Made by a program: the position numbers and the translations under genes. This document shows, piece after piece, positions 32,201 through 39,971 of a DNA stretch of 64,000 nt. Positions within the stretch are counted from its first letter, which is position 1; every line of letters begins with the position of its first letter. Source of the stretch: Humibacter ginsenosidimutans (GTDB lineage: Bacteria; Actinomycetota; Actinomycetes; Actinomycetales; Microbacteriaceae); contig NZ_CP042305.1 of assembly GCF_007859675.1 (NCBI RefSeq), forward strand, positions 3,100,001 to 3,164,000, written 5' to 3'. Under the pieces are notes generated by a model. It had not been told where the DNA came from, ran no database searches, and saw nothing but the letters and a program-made list of their open reading frames with translations.

Positions 32201-32225
32201 GCGGGTTCGAATCCCACGCCCTCCG
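32201..32225 (+). other. Attachment site: tRNA 3'-end remnant (tRNA-Ser-like)
   Basis: GCGGGTTCGAATCCCAC forms a T arm (4 of 5 stem pairs), followed by GCCCTCC as the 3' acceptor strand and G as discriminator, which together fit the 3' end of a tRNA-Ser with acceptor GGAGGGC. No 5' half lies upstream, so this is the duplicated 3' fragment left at the right end of the prophage. The intact tRNA is expected on + at the left end, outside the window. The tRNA identity is inferred from the discriminator G. Confidence 0.7.
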
Positions 32226-32317
32226 CTCGTAGTCGAGGACAGCGCCGGAGCTCACGGCACCGGTCGTGTCATCGACCCTCGCGTCGATGAACGCCGTCGC
32301 ATAGCTCGCCAGATCGA

Positions 32318-32437
32318 CTACTTGCCTTCGTAGAGCCGCTGCTGTTGAAGCCCGTCGGTGACGGCGACGAACAAGGTGGCCGGCACATCCGGCGGGATGA
32401 TGGTCCCCGCGATCACCGTCGCCCTTATCCACCAAGG
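32318..32437 (-). pseudogene. Remnant of a TetR-type regulator C-terminus
   Basis: On the minus strand the frame ending at TAG 32318 reads APLHPWWIRATVIAGTIIPP then DVPATLFVAVTDGLQQQRLY and EGK. The phrase ATLFVAVTDGLQQQRL is typical of the last helix of TetR-family proteins. No N-terminal domain is present. It lies between the attachment site and the monooxygenase gene and looks like a host gene fragment at the prophage junction. Short, so uncertain. Confidence 0.35.
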
Positions 32438-32450
32438 ATGCAGCGGCGCA

Positions 32451-33629
32451 TCAGCCCTGGCCGTGTGGTCGCAGGATCGGCCGGAAGAGTCGAGTGAGTG
32501 CGTTCATGCGGCGGAAGAAGGAGACGATCTGTTTGGGCGCCTTCTCGTTGAACATGCGCTCGAGACCCTTCTGTGAAGCCTTGGCGGACTTGGCTCCGCG
32601 GGGCACCATGCGTCGCTCGTAGGCTGCGATTCCGGAAGCGGGATCGTCGTGGGAGAGGAGTTCGCTGGCGAGGTCTGCGCCGTCGATGAGGGCAAGGTTC
32701 GCGCCCTCGCCCGCGAACGGGGACATGACATGTGCGGCATCGCCGATGAGCGTGATGCGCGGGCTCCGCGGCCAGGTGAACCCGATCGGCAGTGCGTAGA
32801 TGGGCCGCGGCCAGATGGTGTCATCGCTATGGCGGATGAGGTCGGTAAGGGGTTCGGCCCAGTCGGCGAGTTCTCGCAGCAGAGTCTCGCGGGCGGCGGC
32901 GGGATCATCGCCGGTGATTCCGGTCGCCGTGATCCAGTCTTCTGGCACGCGCAGGCCGACGCCGAGGGAGAGGTGGTCGCCGCCGTGACCGCCGATGTAT
33001 TTGTTGTCCGAGAGGGCGAACACGCTCCCCGGGCCGACAAGAGCTCGTGATTCGGGATACTTGGTCGCAGCGTCGGTGAGCCGGAACTCGGTGATGGTGA
33101 TGCCGGTGTAGGCGGGCTTCTCGGGCGAAAGGGCTGTGCGCACGCGAGACCACGCGCCGTCGGCGCCGACCACCACGTCGGCCCTGACAGTGGCGCCATT
33201 GGCGAACTCGAGCGTGTTGCCGTGGTCGTCGGATGCGAGACGGACGAGCTTGCACCCCCACTGGATCGTGCCGGGCGCGAGGGATTCGATGAGCAGTTGT
33301 CGCAGCACGGTGCGGTCGATCTCGGGTCGTCCGTTGCCGCCCTCGGGTTCCGGAGTGTCGACGAAGACGTGGGCGTGCTTGTCCATGACGCGCATCGACT
33401 CGCCGCTCGGGTGAGCGTGCTCGCGTGCCTGATCCCAGAGTCCGGCGGCTTTGAGGGCGACTTGTCCGGTGTCGTCGTGGATGTCGAGGGAGCCGCCTTG
33501 CCTGCGGGCTTCTGCCGAGTCGTCGAGTTCGTAGATCGTGACGGGGACGTTGTGCAGCTGCAGGATCCGGGCGCACACGAGCCCGCTGAGTCCGGCGCCG
33601 ATGATGGAGATGGGTGTGGGGCTGGTCAT
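32451..33629 (-). CDS. TetX-like FAD-dependent monooxygenase
   Basis: 392 residues of the PHBH/TetX flavoprotein hydroxylase family. The Rossmann motif GAGLSG (11-16) is followed by YELDDSAEARRQGGSLDIHD, the phrasing of the TetX subgroup; the second FAD motif is VVVGADGAWSRVRTAL and the third LIGDAAHVMSPFAGEGANLA. TetX enzymes hydroxylate tetracyclines, but homologues act on many substrates, so resistance is not implied. The gene forms an operon with a small membrane peptide and a TetR regulator transcribed before it. ATG 33629 is preferred for its GGAGGAGC ribosome site. Confidence 0.85.
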   Translation of the reverse strand: MTSPTPISIIGAGLSGLVCARILQLHNVPVTIYELDDSAEARRQGGSLDIHDDTGQVALKAAGLWDQAREHAHPSGESMRVMDKHAHVFVDTPEPEGGNGRPEIDRTVLRQLLIESLAPGTIQWGCKLVRLASDDHGNTLEFANGATVRADVVVGADGAWSRVRTALSPEKPAYTGITITEFRLTDAATKYPESRALVGPGSVFALSDNKYIGGHGGDHLSLGVGLRVPEDWITATGITGDDPAAARETLLRELADWAEPLTDLIRHSDDTIWPRPIYALPIGFTWPRSPRITLIGDAAHVMSPFAGEGANLALIDGADLASELLSHDDPASGIAAYERRMVPRGAKSAKASQKGLERMFNEKAPKQIVSFFRRMNALTRLFRPILRPHGQG

Positions 33630-33751
33630 GGCAGTTGCTCCTCCGGGGCGCGCGCAGCCAGGAAACGTGCCGAGACGAGACACAGGGCCGCGATGCCGCC
33701 GACGACGGTGATCGTGATGATGGCGATGGCGATGGTCTCTTCTGGGCTCAT
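33626..33751 (-). CDS. 41-residue single-span membrane peptide
   Basis: MSPEETIAIAIITITVVGGI continues as AALCLVSARFLAARAPEEQL: one hydrophobic helix. Its ATG overlaps the TetR stop and its stop overlaps the monooxygenase ATG, so the three are co-translated. Function unknown. Confidence 0.6.
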   Translation of the reverse strand: MSPEETIAIAIITITVVGGIAALCLVSARFLAARAPEEQLP

Positions 33752-34431
33752 CGGCTGCCCTCGCCAGGCTCGACCGGTGTGGCGAGCAACCCGTTCAGCA
33801 GCAGGTCGATCGCCCAGTGGAAACGCTGCTCGCCTGTCCCCGCGAGCAACTGTTCGCTGAGCTGCACGATGCGCGGATGCTCTTGCGGCGAGATCAGCGC
33901 CAGACGGGCATCCAACTCCGGCAGGAACGCACCGGCGCCCGCGGCGTCGGGGGCGTGCTCGACCGCGGCGGATGTCACCGTTTCGAGGATCACATTCACA
34001 CCCCACGCCGCCGATCGGTCCGGGATGCCGCCTTCTTCGAGCAACTCCAAGATCGACTCGATCAAGCCGAGAAACCGCGGTCCGGTCGGATGCGCGTACA
34101 GGGACACCCTCGCGATGTCGGGGTAGTCGACAAGAACGCCGGCATACGAGACCAGAAGAGCGTGCAGTCGAACGCGCCACGAGCCGGTCGCCGGTATCGC
34201 CGGCATTCGCGCGATGAGCGCGTCCAAGATCTCCAGATGCAGGTCCTCGGCGTTCCGGACGTACACGTACAGCGAGGCGCCGGCGGTATCCAGCTCCGTG
34301 GCGACCCGCCGCATGGTCACCTTCTCGAAGCCCTCATTCTCGAGAATCGACAACGCCGCATCCACGATGGCGGACCGGCTCAGTGCCGGCTTCGCGGGTC
34401 GCTCACGACGACTCATGGGGCCGTTCTCCAT
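33748..34431 (-). CDS. TetR-family regulator of the monooxygenase operon
   Basis: 227 residues, starting MENGPMSRRERPAKPALSRS. The N-terminal HTH (IVDAALSILENEGFEKVTMR, RVATELDTAGASLYVYVRNA) is typical of TetR, and the C-terminal half is a helical ligand domain (HALLVSYAGVLVDYPDIARV, FHWAIDLLLNGLLATPVEPG). ATG 34431 follows GGAGG at seven bases. A perfect palindrome lies 32 bases upstream, so it probably represses its own operon until a small ligand releases it. Confidence 0.88.
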   Translation of the reverse strand: MENGPMSRRERPAKPALSRSAIVDAALSILENEGFEKVTMRRVATELDTAGASLYVYVRNAEDLHLEILDALIARMPAIPATGSWRVRLHALLVSYAGVLVDYPDIARVSLYAHPTGPRFLGLIESILELLEEGGIPDRSAAWGVNVILETVTSAAVEHAPDAAGAGAFLPELDARLALISPQEHPRIVQLSEQLLAGTGEQRFHWAIDLLLNGLLATPVEPGEGSR

Positions 34432-34462
34432 GGCGCATCCTCCGATCGACTAACATGTTCGT

Positions 34463-34478
34463 AACTAACACGTTAGTT
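34463..34478. promoter_or_regulatory. Palindromic TetR operator
   Basis: AACTAACACGTTAGTT is a perfect 7-2-7 inverted repeat; a second half-site and the 8-bp palindrome AACATGTT (34452-34459) lie nearer to the TetR start. The position between the start codon and the promoter area is right for autoregulation. Confidence 0.75.
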
Positions 34479-34547
34479 GATTGCGTGGCCCGTGCACTCG
34501 GAACCCCCCAAGCCCTCATCTGCCCGGCGGTGTGCACGCCGGATATG

Positions 34548-34594
34548 GCAGAGGACCTGGTCGCCGCGTTCAAAGCGGTGACCAGGTCCTCTGC
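34548..34594 (-). terminator. Long hairpin terminator after the hemoglobin operon
   Basis: GCAGAGGACCTGGTC and GACCAGGTCCTCTGC pair perfectly over 15 bp, and five further pairs extend inward (one G:T) around a 7-nt loop, 47 bases past the truncated-hemoglobin stop. There is no T-run, but the stem is exceptionally stable and lies between two leftward operons. Confidence 0.75.
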
Positions 34595-34640
34595 TGCGCG
34601 ACCGAATCGCACAGCCTTCGGTCGCGAGATGACGGCTGTG

Positions 34641-35027
34641 CTACCGACCCGAGGGAGCGGTGACGACCTGGGCCCGCAGAGGCATGAGCGCTCCGGCGAC
34701 GGCGTTGATGGTTTCCGAGTCGACACCGGCCTCACCGAGCGCGGTTGCGGCATGCCCGATCACCCGATCGAAGTCGGCGTCGGTGATGCCGCGGCCGGCG
34801 TGTGCGGCATCCAGATCCAGTCCCTTGTAGCCGTTCGGGCCGCCGGTGGCGGCGGCGAGGAAGAGCGCCATGTGGCGCTTCTGCTCGACGAGCCGCGTGG
34901 AGGCGAAGTACGGGGCGAGGTTCGCGTCTTCCATGATCAGTCGGTACAGGGTGTCGACGACCGCGGCGATGCCGGCGCCCTCGCCCAGACGCTGATACAG
35001 CGTTGCGGATGTGCTCGTGTCAGTCAT
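34641..35027 (-). CDS. Truncated hemoglobin (group I-like)
   Basis: 128 residues, starting MTDTSTSATLYQRLGEGAGI. The trHb pattern is complete: VVDTLYRLIMEDANLAPYFA with B10 Tyr, LVEQKRHMALFLAAATGGPN with the CD/E region, and LDAAHAGRGITDADFDRVIG with proximal His, then LMPLRAQVV. Such globins bind O2 and NO and help NO detoxification. It overlaps the coiled-coil gene by eight bases and is in one operon with a flavohemoprotein. Confidence 0.9.
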   Translation of the reverse strand: MTDTSTSATLYQRLGEGAGIAAVVDTLYRLIMEDANLAPYFASTRLVEQKRHMALFLAAATGGPNGYKGLDLDAAHAGRGITDADFDRVIGHAATALGEAGVDSETINAVAGALMPLRAQVVTAPSGR

Positions 35028-35745
35028 TTCGATGTCCCAATCGCGTTCGTGTGTTCGTCCAGGTGAGCCTCTTGCGCGCCGGAGTCTCTTCTGCCGACTC
35101 CTCGTCGTCATCCGACGCGTTCGCATCCTCGGTGCCGGCGGCTTCCCGCTGAAACCCTTCGGCGGGCGAGGCGCCGAGTCGTCCCAGCTCGCGTTCGATC
35201 GACTCGAGAAGCGAGTGCGCCTGCGCGGCGGCCATACGTGTGAACTGGCGCGCGCGAACAACATCGTCGGGGGATGCCGGGCCCGCGGCGCCGAGATCGT
35301 CGGTCGCGAACGCCGGAGTCTCGGAGTATTCGGCGGTTCGTGGCACGGGCGCGGCGGCGGGATGCGGATCGGATACAGAGCCCGGCGCACCTGACTGCCT
35401 CTCGATCTCGTGCGCAGCGTGCTGGGCTCGCTCGATGATCTCCCGATACTGGGTCCTGGCGGTATCGACCAGGTCCTTCGAATACGACTCGGCCTCGGCG
35501 ACCGCTTCGTCGGCGATGCGCTGAGCGCTGCTGAGCAGAAGGACGGCGCGGCTCGAGATCTCATCGTCGCCGGAGCCGAGCCCCGCCATCAGATCGTGCT
35601 TCTCGCGCCAAGCGAGTTCGAGTGCATCGGCGGCCGCGGCCAGCAGTGCGCGGAGCGCGTCGTCGTCGTACGCGCTGTTCTCGCCGGCGAGTGACACCTC
35701 ACGCAGCAGCTCCGGGGTGATGGATGCGGATGTGGTCCCAGTCAT
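35020..35745 (-). CDS. Coiled-coil (DivIVA-like) protein in the globin operon
   Basis: 241 residues. A helical region (about 25-115) has the DivIVA/ATP-synthase-b-like phrase SSAQRIADEAVAEAESYSKD followed by LVDTARTQYREIIERAQHAA; the middle is Pro/Ala-rich and the C-terminus acidic then basic. It lies between two globin genes, ten bases or fewer from each, but nothing in its sequence points to heme or NO. It may be a structural or membrane-organising partner. Function unknown. Confidence 0.65.
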   Translation of the reverse strand: MTGTTSASITPELLREVSLAGENSAYDDDALRALLAAAADALELAWREKHDLMAGLGSGDDEISSRAVLLLSSAQRIADEAVAEAESYSKDLVDTARTQYREIIERAQHAAHEIERQSGAPGSVSDPHPAAAPVPRTAEYSETPAFATDDLGAAGPASPDDVVRARQFTRMAAAQAHSLLESIERELGRLGASPAEGFQREAAGTEDANASDDDEESAEETPARKRLTWTNTRTRLGHRND

Positions 35746-35758
35746 GATCTGTCGTCCT

Positions 35759-36961
35759 CTACTGGATGCTCAGTCCTGCGCCTAGCGGGACGGCTGTCGG
35801 AGAGCCCGTGCGGCCATCCGGCTCGCCGGTCGGTTGAGTGAATGGGTCTTCGTACTTCTCGCTGAGGATCCAATCGGATGCCACTCCCGAGTCGAGGAGC
35901 GCATTCGTGGTGTGCCTCACCATGCCTGGCGAGCCGCAGACCATGGCGAGGAAGCCGTGCCACGGACCGTCTTCGGCCGCCACGTCGCCGATCCAGCCAC
36001 GTGGCCCTGGGAACGAGGGATCGTCCGACACGGCGAACCTCGTCTGCAGCCACGGCGAATCGGCATAGCGTTCGAGTTCCCGCTTCGCGTAGAACCCCCA
36101 TGAGTGCCGCACGCCGTGGTAAAGCGCGACATTGGGCCCCGTGCCGCTCGACCTGTGCCGCTCGGCGACCTGGTCGAGCACAGCCAGCAGAGGGGCGAGA
36201 CCCGTGCCGCCCGCGATGAGCAGAAGGTCGGGCCAGTCGCTCTGCGGCGGAAGCGTGAGCAGGTCGCCGATGGGCGGCCCGAGCCGAACCCGGTCACCGG
36301 CCTTCACATCACGAAGCAGGGCGCCGCTGACCTGGCCGCCCGGCACGAGTTGAACGTGGAAGGTGATCGTGGAGTCGGCCCGCGGCGTGTGCGTGGGGGA
36401 CAGGTAGCGCCATTGGCGTGGTCGTTGCGGAACCTCGATGGCCAGTGACTGTCCGGCACGGTATGCGTAGGGCTCCGCGGTGCGGATCGTGACCGTGCCG
36501 ACATCCATGCCGCGCCGTTCGGTGGACACCACCTCCGCAACCCAGGTTGCCGGCTCCGACTCGGCGTTCTCGGCGGCGGTGATCATCGTCGTTGCGATGA
36601 TCCCGTACGCCTCGGCCCAGTCGGAGGCCAGTTCGGCAGTCCATGTGTCGCCGAGAAAGTGCTTCAGAGTCGCCAGGAGGGATGCTCCCACCGCCGGATA
36701 GTGCCCGGCGATCGTCCCGAACTTGCGATGGTCGCGACCGAGGTCCTCGATGTAGCCCACGACCTCGCCGAGGTTGTCGACGTCGCTGACCATGCGGCCG
36801 AGCGCCTTGACCAGTCGGTCTCGCTGGGTTGCCATCGTGACGGGGAACAGATCCCGCACCTCGGGGTGCGCGAGAAAGAGATGTGCGTAGAAGTATCCAG
36901 GGACCGCATCGCCGTGGGCGGCCACCTGAGCCCAGGTTCGCTTGAGTGCAACCGCATCCAC
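35759..36961 (-). CDS. hmp: Flavohemoprotein (NO dioxygenase-like)
   Basis: 400 residues in three domains: a globin (about 1-135) with FLAHPEVRDLFPVTMATQRD, and LGRDHRKFGTIAGHYPAVGA with the proximal His; an FAD domain (about 138-245) with RQWRYLSPTHTP; and an NAD domain with LLIAGGTGLAPLLAVLDQVA and MVCGSPGMVRHT. It would convert NO to nitrate with O2 and NAD(P)H. The C-terminal tail after KYEDPF is an extra polar 30 residues. GTG start. It is the first gene of the hmp-orf-glb operon, which suggests nitrosative stress defence. Confidence 0.88.
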   Translation of the reverse strand: MDAVALKRTWAQVAAHGDAVPGYFYAHLFLAHPEVRDLFPVTMATQRDRLVKALGRMVSDVDNLGEVVGYIEDLGRDHRKFGTIAGHYPAVGASLLATLKHFLGDTWTAELASDWAEAYGIIATTMITAAENAESEPATWVAEVVSTERRGMDVGTVTIRTAEPYAYRAGQSLAIEVPQRPRQWRYLSPTHTPRADSTITFHVQLVPGGQVSGALLRDVKAGDRVRLGPPIGDLLTLPPQSDWPDLLLIAGGTGLAPLLAVLDQVAERHRSSGTGPNVALYHGVRHSWGFYAKRELERYADSPWLQTRFAVSDDPSFPGPRGWIGDVAAEDGPWHGFLAMVCGSPGMVRHTTNALLDSGVASDWILSEKYEDPFTQPTGEPDGRTGSPTAVPLGAGLSIQ

Positions 36962-37027
36962 TTGCGTCGTGTCCCATCTGCTGCCGTGCAGTGTCGAGAG
37001 CCGACGCTAGCGTGCAGTGGTCGCTGT

Positions 37028-37051
37028 CCCCAAATCGGGGGTCATTTTGAC
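37028..37051. promoter_or_regulatory. Possible operator upstream of the aromatic cluster
   Basis: CCCCAAATCGGGG is a near-perfect palindrome, and GTCATTTTGAC with arms GTCA/TGAC follows directly. Both lie in the intergenic region between the leftward flavohemoprotein gene and the rightward dioxygenase gene. No regulator gene is adjacent. Confidence 0.4.
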
Positions 37052-37168
37052 GCGGTGTCCGGTTCGCCGTGAGGGCGACGACAAGCCAACCGCGATTCTG
37101 CCGCAGATGCGTATCTCGATGGAAGACGCGCCCGCTGTCTTCGTCGGACTTGATCGCGTGTGTCCATT

Positions 37169-37186
37169 CATGTAAACATTGACATG
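37169..37186. promoter_or_regulatory. Inverted repeat CATGT-N8-ACATG
   Basis: An imperfect operator-like dyad 46 bases upstream of the dioxygenase GTG start; a TTGACA -35-like box overlaps its right half. It may bind the unknown regulator of the catabolic genes. Confidence 0.4.
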
Positions 37187-37231
37187 TCGATGCCGACAGG
37201 CTTCGAGCTCAAGAGTGAAAGGCCCAACGCT

Positions 37232-38248
37232 GTGTCGCGATATCTCTCTCAGATCGCTCATCTCGAGATCACCAGCCCGGATGTTCCCGCATCGGTGGCG
37301 TTCTACACGGAGCGCTTCGGCCTGCGGGTCGTCGACGAGGCGGAGGGCAAGGTCTATCTGCGGGCGTGGGGCGACTACCACCGCTACAGCCTGATCGTGG
37401 CGTCCGGAGACGAGCCCGGCCTGGCCTGGATGGCCTGGCGCACGAACTCGGCCGAGGACCTCGAGGAGGCCGTCTCCCGCGTCGAGGCCGCCGGCATCAC
37501 CGGAACGTGGAACGACGGAGGCCCCGGCCACGGTCGCTCGTACGACTTCATCGGTCCGTACGGACACGGCACGCGTCTCGTCTGGGACATCGAGCTGTAC
37601 CAGGCGCCCGACGAGCTCAAGTCGACCTGGCTCGACCGCCCGGAACGCCGCAGTGACAAGGCCGGCGCCCCGCGCTTCTTCGATCACGTGACGGTGGCCT
37701 GCCAAGACCCGCGCGGCATGGCCAAGTGGTACTCGGACGTGCTCGGCATGCGCATCATGGCCTACGCCGACCTCGACGAGGCGCCGGTGACCATCCTCGC
37801 CTTCCTCACGACGAACGAGAAATCGCACGACCTCGGCATCGTGATCGACACCTCCGACCGCCCCGGCCGCGTGAACCACGTGGCGTTCTGGCTCGACACG
37901 CACGAGGAGATCCTGATCGCGGCCGACGTGCTCATGGAGCACGGCATCCCGATCGAATACGGCCCCTCGATGCATGGCATCGGCGAGCAGAACTTCCTCT
38001 ACTTCCGCGAGCCGAGCGGGCTTCGCATCGAGCTCAACTCGGGCGGCTACCGCAACTACGTGCCCGAGTGGCAGGCGAACACCTGGAGCCCGGCGAAGGG
38101 CGCGAACAACATCTACCGCAACTCGGTCATGCCGCAGTCGATGCAGGAGTCGTTCCCGTACGCCGAGGGGCTCAGCGGCACCGAGGAGGGCGTCTCCGAC
38201 GAGATCAAGGCGGCTCTGCTCGACCCGGCGAACAATGGACAGAGCTGA
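37232..38248 (+). CDS. Extradiol ring-cleavage dioxygenase (catechol 2,3-dioxygenase-like)
   Basis: 338 residues from GTG 37232, which follows GAAAGG and gives the usual family start SRYLSQIAHLEITSPDVPAS; an open frame extends 24 codons further upstream without a ribosome site. Two VOC modules are seen. The Fe(II) ligands expected are His in FFDHVTVACQDP, His in RVNHVAFWLDTH and Glu in GLRIELNSGGY. It would cleave a catechol next to the diol. It is the first gene of a rightward catabolic cluster and has three bases between its stop and the BKACE gene. Confidence 0.88.
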   Translation: MSRYLSQIAHLEITSPDVPASVAFYTERFGLRVVDEAEGKVYLRAWGDYHRYSLIVASGDEPGLAWMAWRTNSAEDLEEAVSRVEAAGITGTWNDGGPGHGRSYDFIGPYGHGTRLVWDIELYQAPDELKSTWLDRPERRSDKAGAPRFFDHVTVACQDPRGMAKWYSDVLGMRIMAYADLDEAPVTILAFLTTNEKSHDLGIVIDTSDRPGRVNHVAFWLDTHEEILIAADVLMEHGIPIEYGPSMHGIGEQNFLYFREPSGLRIELNSGGYRNYVPEWQANTWSPAKGANNIYRNSVMPQSMQESFPYAEGLSGTEEGVSDEIKAALLDPANNGQS

Positions 38249-38250
38249 CC

Positions 38251-39063
38251 ATGTCCGTCGTCATCACCGTCGCACCCACGGGCCCCATCGCCACCAAGAG
38301 CGACAACCCGGCTCTGCCGACCAGTCCGGAAGAGATCGCGGATGCCGTCGCCGGCGCCTACGAGGCGGGCGCGGCCGTCGCGCACATCCACCTTCGTGAC
38401 GAGAACCAGCGCCCCACCGCGGACCAGCAGATCGCACGTCGTGCGGTCGAGTTGATCCGCGACCGCTGCCCCATCCTCATCCAGCTCTCCACCGGCGTCG
38501 GCCTCACGGTGCCGTTCGAGGAACGGGAACGCCTCGTCGAGCTGCGCCCGGAGATGGCTACGCTCAACCCCTGCTCCATGACGTTCGCCGGCGGGGAGTT
38601 CCGCAACCCTCCCGCCGACGTGCGCCGACTCGCGGCCCGCATGAAAGATCTCGGCATCAAGCCGGAGCTCGAGATCTACGACACCGGCCACCTCGACGAG
38701 TGTCTCCGCCTGCGCGACGAGGGCCTGCTGGGGGGCAACCTTCAATTCAGCATCGTGATGGGCGTGCGCGGCGGAATGGCGGCCACCCCCGACAACCTGA
38801 CGACGATCGTTCGGCGACTGCCCACCGACGCCATCTGGCAGATCATCGCCATCGGCAGGAACAATCTCCAGCTCACCTCGATCGCGCTGGCACTCGGTGG
38901 CAACGCGCGCGCCGGCATGGAGGACACCCTCCACGTGCGACGCGGGGAGCTGGCCACCAGCAACGAGCAGCTCGTTCGACGTGCGGCCGGGCTCGCCACG
39001 GCGCTCGAGTTGACCGTGGCCGACGTGTCGGCTGCTCGCGACCAGCTCGGCCTGACCGCGTAG
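38251..39063 (+). CDS. Beta-keto acid cleavage enzyme (BKACE, DUF849)
   Basis: 270 residues, (beta/alpha)8 fold. The zinc ligands His-x-His are in AVAHIHLRDENQRPT, the substrate-side stretch is PILIQLSTGVGLTVPFEERE, and the late Asn/Glu patch is GNARAGMEDTLHVRRGELAT. BKACE enzymes condense a beta-keto acid with acetyl-CoA to give acetoacetate plus a new CoA ester. Found between two extradiol dioxygenases and upstream of a CoA-transferase pair, which suggests it acts on the ring-cleavage product. Confidence 0.9.
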   Translation: MSVVITVAPTGPIATKSDNPALPTSPEEIADAVAGAYEAGAAVAHIHLRDENQRPTADQQIARRAVELIRDRCPILIQLSTGVGLTVPFEERERLVELRPEMATLNPCSMTFAGGEFRNPPADVRRLAARMKDLGIKPELEIYDTGHLDECLRLRDEGLLGGNLQFSIVMGVRGGMAATPDNLTTIVRRLPTDAIWQIIAIGRNNLQLTSIALALGGNARAGMEDTLHVRRGELATSNEQLVRRAAGLATALELTVADVSAARDQLGLTA

Positions 39064-39092
39064 CCGCGGTCGCCGTGCGGAAAGGAAGACCC

Positions 39093-39971
39093 TTGGACCT
39101 CCTCAATCACCACCTCGTGCGCGCCGGATTCCGCGTGCCCGACCTCGAGAAGTCGGCCGCGCACGCGATCGACGTTCTCGGACTGCAGATCGCCGACCGG
39201 GACGAGTCGTCCATCGCGCTGGCGCTGCCGGGTCAGAGCGCCTGCCTTGTTCTGCGCCAGGCGGATGCCTCGGAGTTCGACTTCATGGCGCTGCACACCA
39301 CAGAGGCGAACCTCGCGGAGATCCGCCGTCGGATCGACGCGGCCGGAGTCGAGGCGACTGCGGCCCGTGAGCTCGACGGGGATGGCCTGCGGGTCTACGC
39401 GCCCAACGGCGTCGCCGTCGAGATCGGTGTCGGCGAGGGCCATGTGCGCAACGCCGCAGAGCGCGAGGCCGGTCCCGTCATCGGCTCGCTCGACCACCTG
39501 AGCTTCGCGGCGGAAGATCCGGGGGCCTTCCGGGACTTCTTCATCGACATCCTCGGTTTCCGCCTGTCGGACAGCGTGCTCGATCGACGTCACTGGCTGC
39601 GCTGCAGCCCGAACCACCACACGGTGGCGGTGTTCGCCGGCAAGAACGGCATCCACCACTATGCCTTCGAGACCGACGACATCCGCGGTCTCGCCCGGCT
39701 CGGAGACCTGCTCGCCGCCCGTGACCAGAACTTCATCTGGGGACCGGGCCGCCACGGCCTGGGGGCGAACATCTTCACCTATCACCTCGACCCGGCCGGC
39801 GCGATCCTCGAGGTGACCTCCGACATGCTGCAGGTCGAGACCGAGGAGGAGTGGGAGGCGGAAGTCTGGGAGGACACGCTGAAATCCGGCGTGATGTGGG
39901 GGCCGCTGCCACCGGCCGGATTCCGCGACCTCTCGATTCCGGCGAGCTCCGTGGCGGAGGCCGCCCGATGA
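39093..39971 (+). CDS. Second VOC/extradiol dioxygenase
   Basis: 292 residues from TTG 39093, which follows GGAAAGGAAG and gives LDLLNHHLVRAGFRVPDLEK; a GTG a few codons upstream is possible. Two VOC modules; likely Fe ligands are His in GSLDHLSFAAEDPG, His in GIHHYAFETDDIRG and Glu in AILEVTSDMLQV. The C-terminal tail (EEEWEAEVWEDTLKSG) is acidic. The differing sequences of the two dioxygenases suggest different substrates or sequential steps. It overlaps the hydroxylase start by four bases. Confidence 0.82.
   Translation: MDLLNHHLVRAGFRVPDLEKSAAHAIDVLGLQIADRDESSIALALPGQSACLVLRQADASEFDFMALHTTEANLAEIRRRIDAAGVEATAARELDGDGLRVYAPNGVAVEIGVGEGHVRNAAEREAGPVIGSLDHLSFAAEDPGAFRDFFIDILGFRLSDSVLDRRHWLRCSPNHHTVAVFAGKNGIHHYAFETDDIRGLARLGDLLAARDQNFIWGPGRHGLGANIFTYHLDPAGAILEVTSDMLQVETEEEWEAEVWEDTLKSGVMWGPLPPAGFRDLSIPASSVAEAAR

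Noticed and set aside
1..32230. CRISPR array or toxin-antitoxin pair in the prophage
   Set aside because: No regularly spaced repeats, and no small gene pair with toxin-type motifs, could be recognised by eye.
32358..32576. 72-codon rightward frame next to the attachment site
   Set aside because: Overlaps the 3' end of the monooxygenase gene antisense, with no ribosome site or recognisable domain.
32451..33629. Calling the FAD enzyme a tetracycline resistance gene
   Set aside because: The TetX-like sequence text is not enough; many homologues act on other substrates.
37007..37975. 322-codon leftward frame opposite the first dioxygenase
   Set aside because: Shadow frame (His/Val/Arg-rich) of the clearly recognisable dioxygenase on the + strand.
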